NCBI GenBank assembly: GCA_958295725.1
Contig: OY282368.1
Coordinates: 1,136,501-1,200,500 of the forward strand
Length of the DNA stretch: 64,000 nucleotides
From: an uncultured Alphaproteobacteria bacterium
GTDB lineage: Bacteria > Pseudomonadota > Alphaproteobacteria > UBA2966
Direction: 5' to 3'
A model generated the notes under the pieces. The model worked only from the letters and a program-made list of their open reading frames with translations. It did not search any database and was not told where the DNA came from. Position 1 is the first letter of the stretch; the number at the start of each line of letters is the position of its first letter. This document shows, in pieces, positions 36,036 to 45,096 of the stretch. The position numbers and the translations under genes are program-made.

Positions 36036-36260
36036 ATGGATCCGGAAATCATGAATCTGGTGGCGATTGTCGCGGTCGGCGCGGCCTTGGCCGGCCTCAT
36101 CCTCCGGCAGGGCGCCCGTCTGGATGTCCGTATCGACCGGATCGACGAGCGTATCGACCGTGTCGAGCGGGGACTGGCCGACCTGCGGGAGCGCATGGCG
36201 AAGCTGGAAGGGTTGCTCGAAGGGCTGCGGGAGGCGATTGCCGGCAAGCGCGCGGCGTAG
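36036..36260 (+). CDS. Small membrane-anchored coiled-coil protein, copy B
   Basis: A 74-residue paralogue of the protein at 9300-9581. One hydrophobic segment (about residues 5-25) ends in GLILRQGARLD, then a coil VRIDRIDERIDRVERGLADLRERMAKLEGLLEGLREAI. The coil is about 20 residues shorter than in copy A. It starts at the ATG at 36036 after GGGGAGC. It interrupts the otherwise conserved chaperone-yceD neighbourhood and is followed within 5 bp by a motif shared with copy A. Function unknown. Confidence 0.72.
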   Translation: MDPEIMNLVAIVAVGAALAGLILRQGARLDVRIDRIDERIDRVERGLADLRERMAKLEGLLEGLREAIAGKRAA

Positions 36261-36264
36261 CCCC

Positions 36265-36301
36265 GCATGACCCCGCTATTCCGGATGTCCCGAACGGGCG
36301 A
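36265..36301 (+). repeat. Conserved short motif associated with coiled-coil gene, copy B
   Basis: Reads ATGACCCCGCT, variable bases, then CGGATGTCCCGAACGGG, the counterpart of 9621-9656. The 17-base core is identical and the potential peptide M-x-P-L-x-R-M-S-R-T-G is kept. Located directly after the stop of the small gene. Confidence 0.5.
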
Positions 36302-36337
36302 GGCGGTTGACCGGCGTCGGCGCCCCAAGTCGCCGGC

Positions 36338-36925
36338 ATGAACCTCGAGTCGTCACCCGAATTCAGTCGGATCGTCCGGGCCGACCGGCTCGCCGACCGG
36401 GACACGGAGTTCTCGTTCCTGTGCGAGCCGGCGGAACGTCGCCGGTTGGCGGATCGCTTCTCGTTGCTGGGTATCGGGCGCCTCGAGGCCCGGGTCTGGG
36501 CGCGCCGGGTTGCCGGCGCGCCGATCGTCCGGGTGCGTGTCAATTTCGTCGCCGATGTGTTACAGTCCTGCGTCGTCACGCTGGATCCCGTGGCGACGCG
36601 CGTCGACGAGTGGTTCGAGATCCGCTACACCCCCGAAGCCGATATCGAAGGAGTCCGGGAAGTGGTCTTCGATCCCGAGGAAGACGATTTCTCCGAAACG
36701 ATGCGGGATGGATCGTTCGATATCGGGGAGGCGATCGCGGAGCGCCTGGCGTTGTCGCTGGACGACTATCCGAGGAAGCCGGGAGCGGAGTTCGCGATCC
36801 ATGCCACGCACGCCGACGGGGGCTTGCCGGCGGACAACCCGTTCTCCGTTCTCGGGGACGGTTCCGAGAAGAGCCGGGCGCCCGGTAGACGCCGCGGGGC
36901 GAGCGCGCGCCCGGCGAGTCGCTGA
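36338..36925 (+). CDS. YceD (DUF177) family protein
   Basis: A 195-residue YceD-family protein, in bacteria and plastids linked to 23S rRNA accumulation and large-subunit assembly. The core SCVVTLDPVATRVDEWFEIRY and the acidic DPEEDDF tail segment are typical; the C-terminal 30 residues are basic and low in complexity. Alphaproteobacterial version is usually found just upstream of rpmF, as here (15 bp). Confidence 0.88.
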   Translation: MNLESSPEFSRIVRADRLADRDTEFSFLCEPAERRRLADRFSLLGIGRLEARVWARRVAGAPIVRVRVNFVADVLQSCVVTLDPVATRVDEWFEIRYTPEADIEGVREVVFDPEEDDFSETMRDGSFDIGEAIAERLALSLDDYPRKPGAEFAIHATHADGGLPADNPFSVLGDGSEKSRAPGRRRGASARPASR

Positions 36926-36940
36926 CGAAAGACAGGAATC

Positions 36941-37126
36941 ATGGCGGTACCCAAGAAGAAAGTATCGAAATCCAGGCGCAACATGAGGCGCTCCCACCAT
37001 GCGTTGAAACCGTCCGCCTATGTGGAGTGCGCGAATTGCGGCGAGTACAAGCGTCCGCATCACGTGTGCCGGGCGTGCGGCTACTACCGCGACCGCGAGG
37101 TGACCGAGGCGGGCGGCGCCGTTTAG
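36941..37126 (+). CDS. rpmF: 50S ribosomal protein L32
   Basis: A 61-residue L32 starting [20 protein letters not shown]. The zinc-ribbon cysteines Cys30, Cys33, Cys43 and Cys46 are all present, so it is the zinc-binding (C+) form. Located between yceD and plsX in the conserved bacterial order that links ribosome and lipid synthesis. Confidence 0.98.
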   Translation: MAVPKKKVSKSRRNMRRSHHALKPSAYVECANCGEYKRPHHVCRACGYYRDREVTEAGGAV

Positions 37127-37172
37127 TGCCTCGAGAGGCCGGCGCTCGAGACAGGCGTATCCTGGGTCCATC

Positions 37173-38237
37173 GTGACGTCTCTCGCGCATATCGCCCTGG
37201 ACGCCATGGGCGGCGACAGTGCTCCCGGGATGGTCGTCGAGGGAGCCGAGATCGCGCGATCCCGGCATCCCGACGCGCGCTTCCTGCTCTTCGGCGACGA
37301 GAGCCGGATCGCGCCTTATCTCGCGCGCTTCCGCCGTCTCGGCGAGGTCTGCGAGGTTCGCCACACCGGGCGCGCCATCGCCGCCGACGAGAAGCCTTCG
37401 CAGGCCTTGCGCCGGGGGCGGGAGTCGAGCATGCGTCTGGCCATCGACGCTGTACGGGAGGGGCTGGCCGGCGGCATCGTGTCGGCCGGCAATACCGGCG
37501 CCCTGATGGTCATCTCCAAGTTCGTTCTCAAGACGCAGCCGGGCATCGACCGTCCGGCCATGGTCTCGTTCTTCCCGACGCGGAAGGGACGGACCGTCGT
37601 TCTCGACCTCGGCGCCAACGTCGAGTGCGGCGCCGGCAATCTGGTTCAGTTCGCCGTCATGGGCGCCGCGTTCGCCCGGATCGAACTGGGTATCGACTGC
37701 CCGACGGTGGGTTTGCTCAACGTCGGTGTGGAGGAGCTCAAGGGCAACGACACGGTCCGGTCCGCGGGGGAAGCCCTCCGCGACGGCGAGTTCGGGTTCG
37801 AGTTCGCGGGATTCGTCGAGGGAAACGACATCTGCGAAGGCACGGTGGACGTCGTCGTCACCGACGGTTTCACGGGCAACGCCGTGTTGAAGACCCTCGA
37901 GGGCGGCTCCAGCATGTTCGTGAGCTTCATGCGCGAGGCTTTCCAGAGCAGCGGGACCGTCCCGAAGCTGGGCTACCTGCTGGCGAAGCCGGCCTTCCGG
38001 CGAATGAGGGCGAGGATCGATCCGCGCGCCTACAACGGCGCCGTGTTCGTCGGCCTCAACGGAATCTCCGTGAAAAGCCATGGCGGCGCCGACGACGCGG
38101 GATACGCCAACGCCATCGACGTCGCGATCGATCTGGTTCGGGGCCGCTTCACCGAACGTATCCAGGCCGATATCGAAAAGAGCTACGCCGTTCCGGGGGA
38201 ACTCGCGGACGTGACGCCGCGGGCGGCCGTTTCGTGA
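37173..38237 (+). CDS. plsX: Acyl-ACP:phosphate acyltransferase PlsX
   Basis: A 354-residue PlsX making acyl-phosphate from acyl-ACP, the first committed step to phospholipids with Pls[18 protein letters not shown] at the start and [14 protein letters not shown] are diagnostic, as is [17 protein letters not shown] start at 37173. Overlaps fabH by 4 bp, the usual plsX-fabH coupling. Confidence 0.97.
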   Translation: MTSLAHIALDAMGGDSAPGMVVEGAEIARSRHPDARFLLFGDESRIAPYLARFRRLGEVCEVRHTGRAIAADEKPSQALRRGRESSMRLAIDAVREGLAGGIVSAGNTGALMVISKFVLKTQPGIDRPAMVSFFPTRKGRTVVLDLGANVECGAGNLVQFAVMGAAFARIELGIDCPTVGLLNVGVEELKGNDTVRSAGEALRDGEFGFEFAGFVEGNDICEGTVDVVVTDGFTGNAVLKTLEGGSSMFVSFMREAFQSSGTVPKLGYLLAKPAFRRMRARIDPRAYNGAVFVGLNGISVKSHGGADDAGYANAIDVAIDLVRGRFTERIQADIEKSYAVPGELADVTPRAAVS

Positions 38238-39211
38238 CGTTCCGGCGGTCCCAGGTCGCGGGCTGCGGGTCCTATCTTCCGGCCCGGGTGATGACCAACG
38301 ACGAGCTGGCGGAAATCGTCGACACCAGTGACGAGTGGATCGTGGCGCGCACGGGAATCGAGCGGCGGCACATCGCGGCCGACGGCGAGACGACGTCCGA
38401 TCTCGCCCTGCGCGCGTCGACGGCCGCGCTCGCGGACGCGGACGTCGCCGTCGACGAGCTCGACATGATCGTCCTGGCGACCGCGACGCCCGACGAGACG
38501 TTTCCGGCGACGGCGACCGCCGTCCAGGCCCGACTCGGCATGACCCGGGGATTCGCGTTCGACGTCCACGCGGTATGCAGCGGCTTCGTTTACGCCATGG
38601 CGGTGGCCGACAATTTCCTGCGCCTGAGACAGGCGGACACGGCGCTCGTGATCGGCGCCGAGACCTTCTCGCGAATCCTCGACTGGTCCGACCGCGCCAC
38701 CTGCGTCCTGTTCGGCGACGGCGCCGGGGCGGTCGTTCTCAGGTCGGCGGAGGGCGACGGCGGCGCCGGAGACCGGGGAATCCTCGCCACCCGGCTTCAC
38801 GCGGACGGGCGCAAGCACGACATGCTCTACGTCGATGGCGGACCGTCCTCGACGCGGACCACGGGTCATCTGCGGATGCGCGGCAAGGAGGTGTTCCGCC
38901 ACGCGGTCGTCAATCTCTCGAGCGTCGTGGGCGAGACTCTCGCCGACGCGGGCCTGACGACGGACGATATCGACTGGCTGGTGCCGCACCAGGCGAACAG
39001 GCGGATCCTCGATTCCACGGCGAGGAAGATCGGGCTTCCGCCCGAGCGCGTGATCGTCACGGTCCAGGATCACGCGAACACGTCGGCGGCTTCGGTCCCG
39101 CTCGCCCTGGACGCGGCGACGGCGGACGGCCGGATCAAGCCGGGCGACCTCGTTCTCATGGAAGCCATGGGCGGCGGTTTCACCTGGGGCGCCTGTCTCG
39201 CGCGGTGGTAG
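38234..39211 (+). CDS. fabH: 3-oxoacyl-ACP synthase III
   Basis: A 325-residue FabH condensing acetyl-CoA with malonyl-ACP. Catalytic Cys115 (AVCSGF), His252 (PHQANRR) and Asn282 (DHANTSAAS) are intact, and [15 protein letters not shown] is the conserved N-terminal segment. GTG start at 38234 overlaps the plsX stop as GTGA. The long open frame upstream belongs to shadow coding. Confidence 0.97.
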   Translation: MTFRRSQVAGCGSYLPARVMTNDELAEIVDTSDEWIVARTGIERRHIAADGETTSDLALRASTAALADADVAVDELDMIVLATATPDETFPATATAVQARLGMTRGFAFDVHAVCSGFVYAMAVADNFLRLRQADTALVIGAETFSRILDWSDRATCVLFGDGAGAVVLRSAEGDGGAGDRGILATRLHADGRKHDMLYVDGGPSSTRTTGHLRMRGKEVFRHAVVNLSSVVGETLADAGLTTDDIDWLVPHQANRRILDSTARKIGLPPERVIVTVQDHANTSAASVPLALDAATADGRIKPGDLVLMEAMGGGFTWGACLARW

Positions 39212-39248
39212 CGGACGCCCCGTGCCACCCCGTCTCTTCGTTCCTCCA

Positions 39249-39295
39249 TCCCTTTGATATTGACGGCTTTATCCGGCGACGCTACGGTAGGCTCC
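39249..39295 (+). promoter_or_regulatory. Possible promoter for ihfA
   Basis: In the 101-bp gap after fabH a locally AT-rich stretch contains TTGACG, 17 bases, TACGGT, a weak sigma-70-type pair with conserved -35 and poor -10, positioned shortly before the ihfA ribosome-binding site (GGAGGG at 39301). Low-confidence reading. Confidence 0.25.
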
Positions 39296-39312
39296 AGTCA
39301 GGAGGGCATGGC

Positions 39313-39630
39313 ATGGCGGGAAGAACGGTCACTCGTGCGCATCTGAGCGAAGCCGTCTATCAGGAAGTCGGGCTGTCGCGCAGCGAGTCCGCCGATCTGG
39401 TCGAGGTCGTCCTGAAGGAAATCGCCGGTCGTCTGGTGACCGGGGAGACGGTGAAGGTCTCTTCGTTCGGCAGCTTCTATGTCCGGTGGAAGGGGCGCAG
39501 GATCGGCCGCAACCCCAAGACGGGCGAGGAAGTGCCGATTCTGCCCCGCCGCGTTCTGGTTTTCCGGCCGTCCCACGTCCTCAAGAACCGCGTCGGTCGC
39601 ACCCTGTCGCCCGGCGACGGGAGCGGTTAG
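39313..39630 (+). CDS. ihfA: Integration host factor, alpha subunit
   Basis: A 105-residue HU/IHF-family DNA-bending protein. [23 protein letters not shown], split as helix one and two, and the beta-arm [12 protein letters not shown] with the DNA-intercalating proline are the IHF-alpha pattern. Position after fabH and before a MerR gene is the usual one. ATG at 39313; an out-of-frame ATG lies five bases upstream. IHF acts with IhfB at recombination, replication and sigma-54 promoters. Confidence 0.95.
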   Translation: MAGRTVTRAHLSEAVYQEVGLSRSESADLVEVVLKEIAGRLVTGETVKVSSFGSFYVRWKGRRIGRNPKTGEEVPILPRRVLVFRPSHVLKNRVGRTLSPGDGSG

Positions 39631-39641
39631 GCCGACCGGCG

Positions 39642-40049
39642 ATGGCGGACGCGGCGGAACGCGGCATCGCCCGGACGCGGAGCGCGGCGAAATCGTCGGG
39701 CGCCTTCCGAACGATCTCCGAGGTCGCCGCCGAGCTGGAGGTCCCGCAGCACGTCCTGCGGTTCTGGGAAGAAAAGTTCAACCAGGTCCGACCGCTGAAG
39801 CGGGGCGGCGGCCGGCGCTACTACCGGCCCGAGGATGTCGAGTTGCTGCGGCGAATCCGGCGTTTGCTCCACGGCGAGGGCTACACCATTCGAGGCGTTC
39901 AGAAAGTGCTTCGCGAAGGGGCCGGGCGCCGGGACGCCGAAACCGGCGGCGGCGACGGCGGCCTCGACGCCGAACGGCGGCGCGCGCTCCAGGGTATCGT
40001 CGACGAGCTCGCCTCGCTTCACGACATCCTCGCCCGCCGCAGGGTCTGA
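39642..40049 (+). CDS. MerR-family transcriptional regulator
   Basis: A 135-residue MerR-type regulator: winged helix [22 protein letters not shown], then [22 protein letters not shown] and a short C-terminal coil. No cysteines for metal binding and no large ligand domain, matching the small MerR protein that follows ihfA across proteobacteria. In that order it is normally followed by tRNA-Pro; here an IS481-family element has inserted between them. ATG 11 bp after the ihfA stop. Confidence 0.92.
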   Translation: MADAAERGIARTRSAAKSSGAFRTISEVAAELEVPQHVLRFWEEKFNQVRPLKRGGGRRYYRPEDVELLRRIRRLLHGEGYTIRGVQKVLREGAGRRDAETGGGDGGLDAERRRALQGIVDELASLHDILARRRV

Positions 40050-40077
40050 TCCCCGCCCGGGACTCGCCGCCCATGCC

Positions 40078-41216
40078 TGACCTCGTTCAGACAGATGTGA
40101 GACACGGCCCTTGATGTAAGGGCGGGGGTCTCCGACGCTGTTGGTGCTGAACAACCAGCGTGAAGGAGAACCCCCATGCAGACCTTCGGCCTGCCCCGGC
40201 AGATTACACGAGGAGCCGCCCTGGCGTCGCGCCTGTGCGGCAAGGAGCGGAGCGACGAAGCGCACAGGCGCGACGCCCTTGAGCGCTGGCGCCAAGCCCG
40301 GGCCGACGGCCTGACCGCACGAGCGGCCGCCAACGCCGTCGGCGTGCCGAGATCGACCCTCTACCGGTGGCAGAGGCTGGCGGACCGCAACCGCCTCAAG
40401 CCGTGCTCGCGCCGCCCGCACACCCCGCGCCGGCCCACTTGGTCGGCGGCGCTGGTGACGGCGGTCCGGGAGACACGCGCCGACTACCCCATGTGGGGCA
40501 AGGCCAAGATCGCCGTCCTGCTCCGACGCAACGGGCACGCGGTAAGCGAGAGCACCACGGGCCGCATCCTCAAGACCCTCATGGAGCGCGGCGCCGTCAC
40601 CCCGGTCCCGACCTTGCGCCGCAACGGACCGCGCGCCGCCCGGCGCCTCAGACCATACGCCAGACGCCTGCCCAGGGGCCGCAAGCCCACAAGTCCCGGC
40701 GAGATCGTCCAACTCGACACCCTCACCGTCTCACCACACACAGCCCGGCCCGCCATCAAGCAGTTCACCGCCCATGACCCCGTCGCAAAGTGGACCTGCG
40801 CACAGGCCTGGAGACGCGCAACCGCACACAACGCCAGGCGCTTCCTCGACAAGCTCCAGGCCGACATGCCCTTCCCCATCGAAGCCATCCAGGTCGATGG
40901 AGGCTCCGAGTTCAAGGCCGACTTCGAGACCGAATGCCAGCGCCGCGGCATCGACCTGTTCGAACTCCCGCCCCGATCGCCCAAGCTCAACGGACACGTC
41001 GAGCGTAACAACGGCGCATGGCGATACGAGTTCTACGCCTCATGGGACCTGCCCGACGACAACCTCGACGACATCAACCGATGGATCGACGCCTTCGCCG
41101 ACGAATTCAACACCTTCAGACCGCACCAAGCCCTTGGCGGACACACCCCCGCCCAGTACCTTCACTCACTGACAGCCAAAGAGACCCCCGTGTCTCATAT
41201 GTCCTGAACCAGGACA
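40078..41216 (+). mobile_element. IS481-family insertion sequence, complete
   Basis: An 1139-bp element with imperfect terminal inverted repeats of about 29 bp: the left end starts TGACCTCGTTCAGAC, the right end (complement) TGTCCTGGTTCAGGAC, both continuing to TGAGACACGG. It is flanked by the 5-bp direct repeat ATGCC (40073-40077 and 41217-41221), the target duplication. One transposase gene fills it. It lies between merR and tRNA-Pro, so its arrival split a conserved neighbourhood. Ends match those of the 227-bp element at 46138-46364. Confidence 0.93.
40176..41207 (+). CDS. IS481-family transposase
   Basis: A 343-residue DDE transposase. The N-terminal 90 residues hold a helix-turn-helix (GLTARAAANAVGVPRSTLYRW); the integrase core has the catalytic acids in VQLDTLTV, IQVDGGSEF and NGHVERNNG, all in place, so the element looks capable of movement. 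The C-terminal FNTFRPHQALGGHTPAQYL is typical of IS481/IS3-type enzymes. Start ATG at 40176 follows GAAGGAGAA. Confidence 0.95.
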   Translation: MQTFGLPRQITRGAALASRLCGKERSDEAHRRDALERWRQARADGLTARAAANAVGVPRSTLYRWQRLADRNRLKPCSRRPHTPRRPTWSAALVTAVRETRADYPMWGKAKIAVLLRRNGHAVSESTTGRILKTLMERGAVTPVPTLRRNGPRAARRLRPYARRLPRGRKPTSPGEIVQLDTLTVSPHTARPAIKQFTAHDPVAKWTCAQAWRRATAHNARRFLDKLQADMPFPIEAIQVDGGSEFKADFETECQRRGIDLFELPPRSPKLNGHVERNNGAWRYEFYASWDLPDDNLDDINRWIDAFADEFNTFRPHQALGGHTPAQYLHSLTAKETPVSHMS

Positions 41217-41285
41217 ATGCCTTGACCGGACGCGCGCGGGCGGGTATCCGTGGCGGCGAACGTCGCGCGGTTCCGCGCGACTCGT

Positions 41286-41362
41286 CGGAGCGTAGCGCAG
41301 CCTGGTAGCGCACCACACTGGGGGTGTGGGGGTCGGAGGTTCGAATCCTCTCGCTCCGACCA
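41286..41362 (+). tRNA. tRNA-Pro (GGG)
   Basis: A 77-nt cloverleaf. Acceptor stem CGGAGCG/CGCTCCG (41286-41292 with 41352-41358), D-arm GCGC/GCGC, anticodon stem CCACA/TGTGG around loop CTGGGGG with anticodon GGG (41320-41322), T-arm GGAGG/CCTCT around TTCGAAT, and encoded CCA (41360-41362). Normally adjoins the merR gene after ihfA. Confidence 0.97.
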
Positions 41363-41385
41363 TTTCCCGTCCAGGGCGCGCGCGC

Positions 41386-42744
41386 CTATGCCCGACCCGA
41401 CGACAGGTCCTCCTTCATGGCCTCGATGCGTTCCGCGATGGCCCGGTCGCGGTCGGGTCCCGGGGGTTCTCGCGCGGCCAGGACGATGTCCGTCGCGCGG
41501 CGGCCCGCCTCGGCGACCAGGGCGCCGTCGTCCCCGTTCGCGGGCGGAATCCGCAGGACCGAATCGAACGCGTAGGTCGCGCGGGCGTCCCAGCCGTTCG
41601 GCGGCGGATGGAGATCGGGCTCCGACTCGCCGCGCAACGCCCTTCTGAACTGCCGACGCATCATCGTCACGCCGGTGTCGGTCCGGCCCAGATGCTCGCG
41701 CCCGTGATCGGGCAACGGCCCCTGGCTGACGAGCACCTCCCAGTCGCCCGGGTCGCGCTGCATCTCCTCGTAGTCGCGGTGCATGGTCTGCCCCGGCGCG
41801 AAGTCGACGCGCTCCTTGCCGCAGTCCTCGGGTTTGCCGAAGCCGTGCGGGTCCAGCGCCTCGGAGAAGTGGCGGTAGCCGAAGATCATGCAGTGGGTGT
41901 CGTCGACCGGCACGGTCCAGCGGGTCAACGCCGGTCCCGTGTGGAACTTCTCCGCGTCGCCCTGCTCGAAGAGGGCGCCGGCCTGGAAGAAGCCGGGCAG
42001 CAACGCATGGATGCAGCGCACCCACACGAGGTCGCCGACCCGGCGGCTGGTGACGTAGAGACAGCCGTGGCCGCCGTCGGTCTCCCGGAATTCGATCTCC
42101 GGCATCACGTCCATCCGGGGCGAGAGCTGATACTGGTTGTTCCGGCTGTGCAGGAAGACGATGTGGGCCGGATCCATGATGTTTTCCTGGACGTGCAGCC
42201 AGTTGCACGAATGCCAGATCGAGTACGGCGCCAGGTCCTCGTCCGGCCGGAGGTAGGCGTCGTAGATGGGAAACCGGGGTTCCCGGTCGGGGGGACCCAG
42301 ATAGGCGAACACCAGTCCGCGGTATTCCCGCGCGGGATAGGCGCCGTGGCGGAACGAGTCCTTCAATCGCGACCCCGGAGGCTCGCCCGGTGTGTCGAGA
42401 ACGGTGCCGTCGACGTCGAACAGCCAGCCGTGATAGCAACAGCGCAGGCCGCGTTCCGACACGATGCCGTATTCGAGCGACGCGCCCCGGTGCGAGCAGT
42501 GGCGATGGAGGGCGCCCGTCCGGCCGGACTTGTCGCGGAACAGGACGAGGTCTTCCCCGAGATGACGAACGGCCAGCGGCAGATCGGTCAGCTCCGACGA
42601 CAGGCATACCGGATGCCAGAATTTCCGCAGATATTCGCCGGCGGCGGTGCCCGGACCCGTCTCCAGCAACTCGTTGTCGGGTCGCCGGGGGCGTCCCGCC
42701 GAGAAATATCCGCCGTATGCCTGGCTCCGCGCCGTTTCGCTCAT
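41386..42744 (-). CDS. Rieske oxygenase alpha subunit, phthalate-dioxygenase type (copy 1)
   Basis: A 452-residue Rieske protein. The cluster ligands are Cys83/His85 and Cys102/His105 (CSH...CCYH); the mononuclear iron site is in MDPAHIVFLHSR. The opening GPGTAAGEYLRKFWHPVCLSSEL and ending lacking a beta subunit match the phthalate 4,5-dioxygenase/3-chlorobenzoate-type homotrimers. It is a paralogue of the proteins at 59184-60560 and 61828-63174. The frame is open upstream; the ATG at 42742-42744 gives the family start. No reductase is encoded nearby, so electrons must come from an unlinked one. Confidence 0.92.
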   Translation of the reverse strand: MSETARSQAYGGYFSAGRPRRPDNELLETGPGTAAGEYLRKFWHPVCLSSELTDLPLAVRHLGEDLVLFRDKSGRTGALHRHCSHRGASLEYGIVSERGLRCCYHGWLFDVDGTVLDTPGEPPGSRLKDSFRHGAYPAREYRGLVFAYLGPPDREPRFPIYDAYLRPDEDLAPYSIWHSCNWLHVQENIMDPAHIVFLHSRNNQYQLSPRMDVMPEIEFRETDGGHGCLYVTSRRVGDLVWVRCIHALLPGFFQAGALFEQGDAEKFHTGPALTRWTVPVDDTHCMIFGYRHFSEALDPHGFGKPEDCGKERVDFAPGQTMHRDYEEMQRDPGDWEVLVSQGPLPDHGREHLGRTDTGVTMMRRQFRRALRGESEPDLHPPPNGWDARATYAFDSVLRIPPANGDDGALVAEAGRRATDIVLAAREPPGPDRDRAIAERIEAMKEDLSSGRA

Positions 42745-42870
42745 GGGTTCCGAGTCGTCGCCTGAATCCCGTCGCCAGCGTAGCCCATGACGTCGTTCCG
42801 GGCCAGGCGCCCGGCCGTCGTCCCCATATGGCAACTTGGAAAACTTCGCTAACGCACTATTCCGAATTGG

Positions 42871-42891
42871 AACTATCCGGTTGACAAACCG
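42871..42891 (+). repeat. Left terminal inverted repeat of IS1595-like element
   Basis: Twenty-one bases beginning AACTATCCGGTTGAC, the exact complement of 46010-46030. It lies 41 bp before the transposase-remnant start and may also carry that gene's promoter (TTGACA at 42881-42886). Confidence 0.9.
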
Positions 42892-42931
42892 GTCGACGAA
42901 CCCCACACGGTGAGGTATAGAGGGGATCGAC

Positions 42932-43405
42932 ATGGCGACATTTCATGGACCGGCCCGGCTCAGCGAAGACGAAGCCCGCGCGATGATCGAAGGCATCAGG
43001 TGGCCGAACGGTCCCGAGTGCCCGCATTGCGCCAGCGACAATGCTGTCCGGCTTGAAGGCAGGGCTACCCGTCCGGGTGTCTTGAAGTGCCGGGATTGCG
43101 GGAAGCAATTCACCGTCACTGTCAACACGATCATGCATCGGTCCAAAATCCCGTTGTCCAAGTGGCTGATCGCTTTCCACCTGATGTGTTCCAGCAAGAA
43201 GGGAATCAGTGCCCTCCGGTTGCAGCGCGAGTTGGGCTTGGGCAGCTATCAGACAGCTTGGCACATGGAGCGCCGCATCCGCTACGCCATGACCGCCGGT
43301 GGCCTCGGCCGGAACTTCGCGGGTGGGCATGAGACGGTCACGCACAGCGCGGGTGAATATGTGCGAGGCGATGTCTCGACCGACCCGGTCGTCGGTCTCG
43401 TCTGA
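42932..43405 (+). pseudogene. IS1595-family transposase, internally deleted
   Basis: A 157-residue remnant of a normally ~300-residue transposase. The N-terminal zinc ribbon (Cys30, Cys33, Cys53, Cys56) and the helix-rich segment up to WHMERRIRYAMT are intact. The catalytic core, where the first Asp motif VDETYVGG should follow, is gone; the sequence jumps to HETVTHSAGEYVRGDV, which belongs to the C-terminal part, and then stops. It retains DNA-binding potential but cannot catalyse transposition. Its stop overlaps the methyltransferase start as TGATG. Confidence 0.85.
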
Positions 43406-45096
43406 TGGCGCGCGACGAGGAATTGGGCTTCGAGCGATCCGTGGCGCGGATCGTGGGCGCACCGTGGCCGCCACCCGAGGAACGGGTTGCGTTCCTCGAT
43501 GTCGGCACGGTCGCCGATGAAGCCATGCTCGCGGCCCTGTCGGTTGCCTTGGGCGCGGCGACCGTGCCGCGTGTCACCGAGGCGGAAGCCGCTTTGTTGG
43601 ACCATGCGCCCGACGTTCCCGGCGACCTGATCGCCGCCGCGCTGGATAAGATTGAAGAGGGCGGCGACCCGCTCGGCGAGGCATTCTGCAAGCTGCGCCC
43701 GGCGGCCCGGCGTCGGGAAGACGGTGCGGTCTACACGCCGCCGACCACTGTACGGTCGATATTGTCATGGGCCGAAAGCGTCGGCGCGCCCGACCGCGTG
43801 ATCGATCCCGGCGCAGGTTCGGGACGTTTCCTGCTGGAAGCCGGACGTCGCTTCCCGGCCGCTTCCCTTGTCGCTGTCGAACGCGACCCGTTGGCCGCTC
43901 TTACCGTGCGAGCGAACCTGGCGGCCGCAGGCATGGCCGATCGCGCCGAAGTGCGTGTCGAGGACTTTCTCACGTCGGATCTGCGTGGGTCGGATGGCCA
44001 CACGCTGTTCGTCGGCAATCCGCCCTACGTTCGGCATCACCTGATTCCGTCGGAGTGGAAGGATTGGCTCAAGCAGGAAGCCGCCGCGATGGGATTGCAG
44101 GCGAGCACGCTGGCGGGGCTTCACGTGTACTTCTTCCTGGCCATCGCGCGCCGCGCCAAAGCAGGCGACTACGGAGCCCTTATCACCGCGTCCGAATGGC
44201 TTGATGTGAACTATGGCGGGCTGGTGCGGGATCTGTTTCTCGATCGCCTGGGTGGGCAAGGCATTCACGTGATCGAGCCCAAGGCCGAGCCGTTCCCCGG
44301 CACGGCTGCGACCGGGGCCGTGACGACGTTCACCGTCAACGGCAAGCCTGCTTCGGCCCGTTTCGCGAGGGTTACGCGGTTGTCGGCTCTTGGCGATTTG
44401 AGCGGCGGCCGACGAGTGAGCCGCGAGCGCCTGGTTGCGGAGAAACGCTGGTCGCACTTCACGCGGCCACCGACGGCGGCGCCGGAAGGCCATGTCGAGC
44501 TCGGGGAAGTGTGCCGTGTGCATCGAGGGCAGGTGACAGGGGCGAACCATGTGTGGATCGCCGGAGCGCATAGCGCGGGCTTGCCGGATGAAGTGCTGTT
44601 CCCGACCGTTACGCGCGCCAGGGAACTGATCCGTTCGGGTCCGGTGTTAAGTGATCCCGACAAGCTGAAGCGGGTGATCGATCTCCCGCAAGACCTGTCC
44701 ACCCTCCGTGCGGCCGACCACATGGCCGTCAGGAGGTTTTTGGAGCGCGTCGAGAAGATGGGAGCGAAAGAGAGCTACACCGCGAGGCACCGGCCCGTGT
44801 GGTGGTCCGTCTCTCTGCGGAAGCCCGCCCCGATCTTGGCGACCTACATGGCGCGCCGCGCACCGGCATTCGTGTTGAATGAGGCCGACGCTCGACACCT
44901 GAACATCGCCCACGGCATCTATCCCCGCGAGGCGATGGCGCCCAACGTTCTCTCCGCGCTGGTCGCGTATCTGCGTGGCGCATCGTCGCTTCAGGGCGGA
45001 AGGGTGTACGCAGGCGGCCTCACCAAGTTCGAGCCGCGAGAGATGGAGCGCATTCCCGTCCCCGAGCCGTCGACCCTTGTGGAGATGGCGGCTTGA
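43405..45096 (+). CDS. N6-adenine DNA methyltransferase, XamI-type modification enzyme
   Basis: A 563-residue gamma-class adenine methyltransferase. GAVYTPP at 107-113 (motif X), DPGAGSGRF at 134-142 (SAM motif I) and NPPYVRH at 205-211 (catalytic motif IV) are in order, followed by a large C-terminal target-recognition region, as in TaqI/Eco57I-like enzymes. It overlaps the endonuclease gene by 4 bp. By analogy with M.XamI it should protect GTCGAC by adenine methylation, but specificity is inferred only from the partner. ATG immediately after the transposase-remnant stop. Confidence 0.9.
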   Translation: MARDEELGFERSVARIVGAPWPPPEERVAFLDVGTVADEAMLAALSVALGAATVPRVTEAEAALLDHAPDVPGDLIAAALDKIEEGGDPLGEAFCKLRPAARRREDGAVYTPPTTVRSILSWAESVGAPDRVIDPGAGSGRFLLEAGRRFPAASLVAVERDPLAALTVRANLAAAGMADRAEVRVEDFLTSDLRGSDGHTLFVGNPPYVRHHLIPSEWKDWLKQEAAAMGLQASTLAGLHVYFFLAIARRAKAGDYGALITASEWLDVNYGGLVRDLFLDRLGGQGIHVIEPKAEPFPGTAATGAVTTFTVNGKPASARFARVTRLSALGDLSGGRRVSRERLVAEKRWSHFTRPPTAAPEGHVELGEVCRVHRGQVTGANHVWIAGAHSAGLPDEVLFPTVTRARELIRSGPVLSDPDKLKRVIDLPQDLSTLRAADHMAVRRFLERVEKMGAKESYTARHRPVWWSVSLRKPAPILATYMARRAPAFVLNEADARHLNIAHGIYPREAMAPNVLSALVAYLRGASSLQGGRVYAGGLTKFEPREMERIPVPEPSTLVEMAA

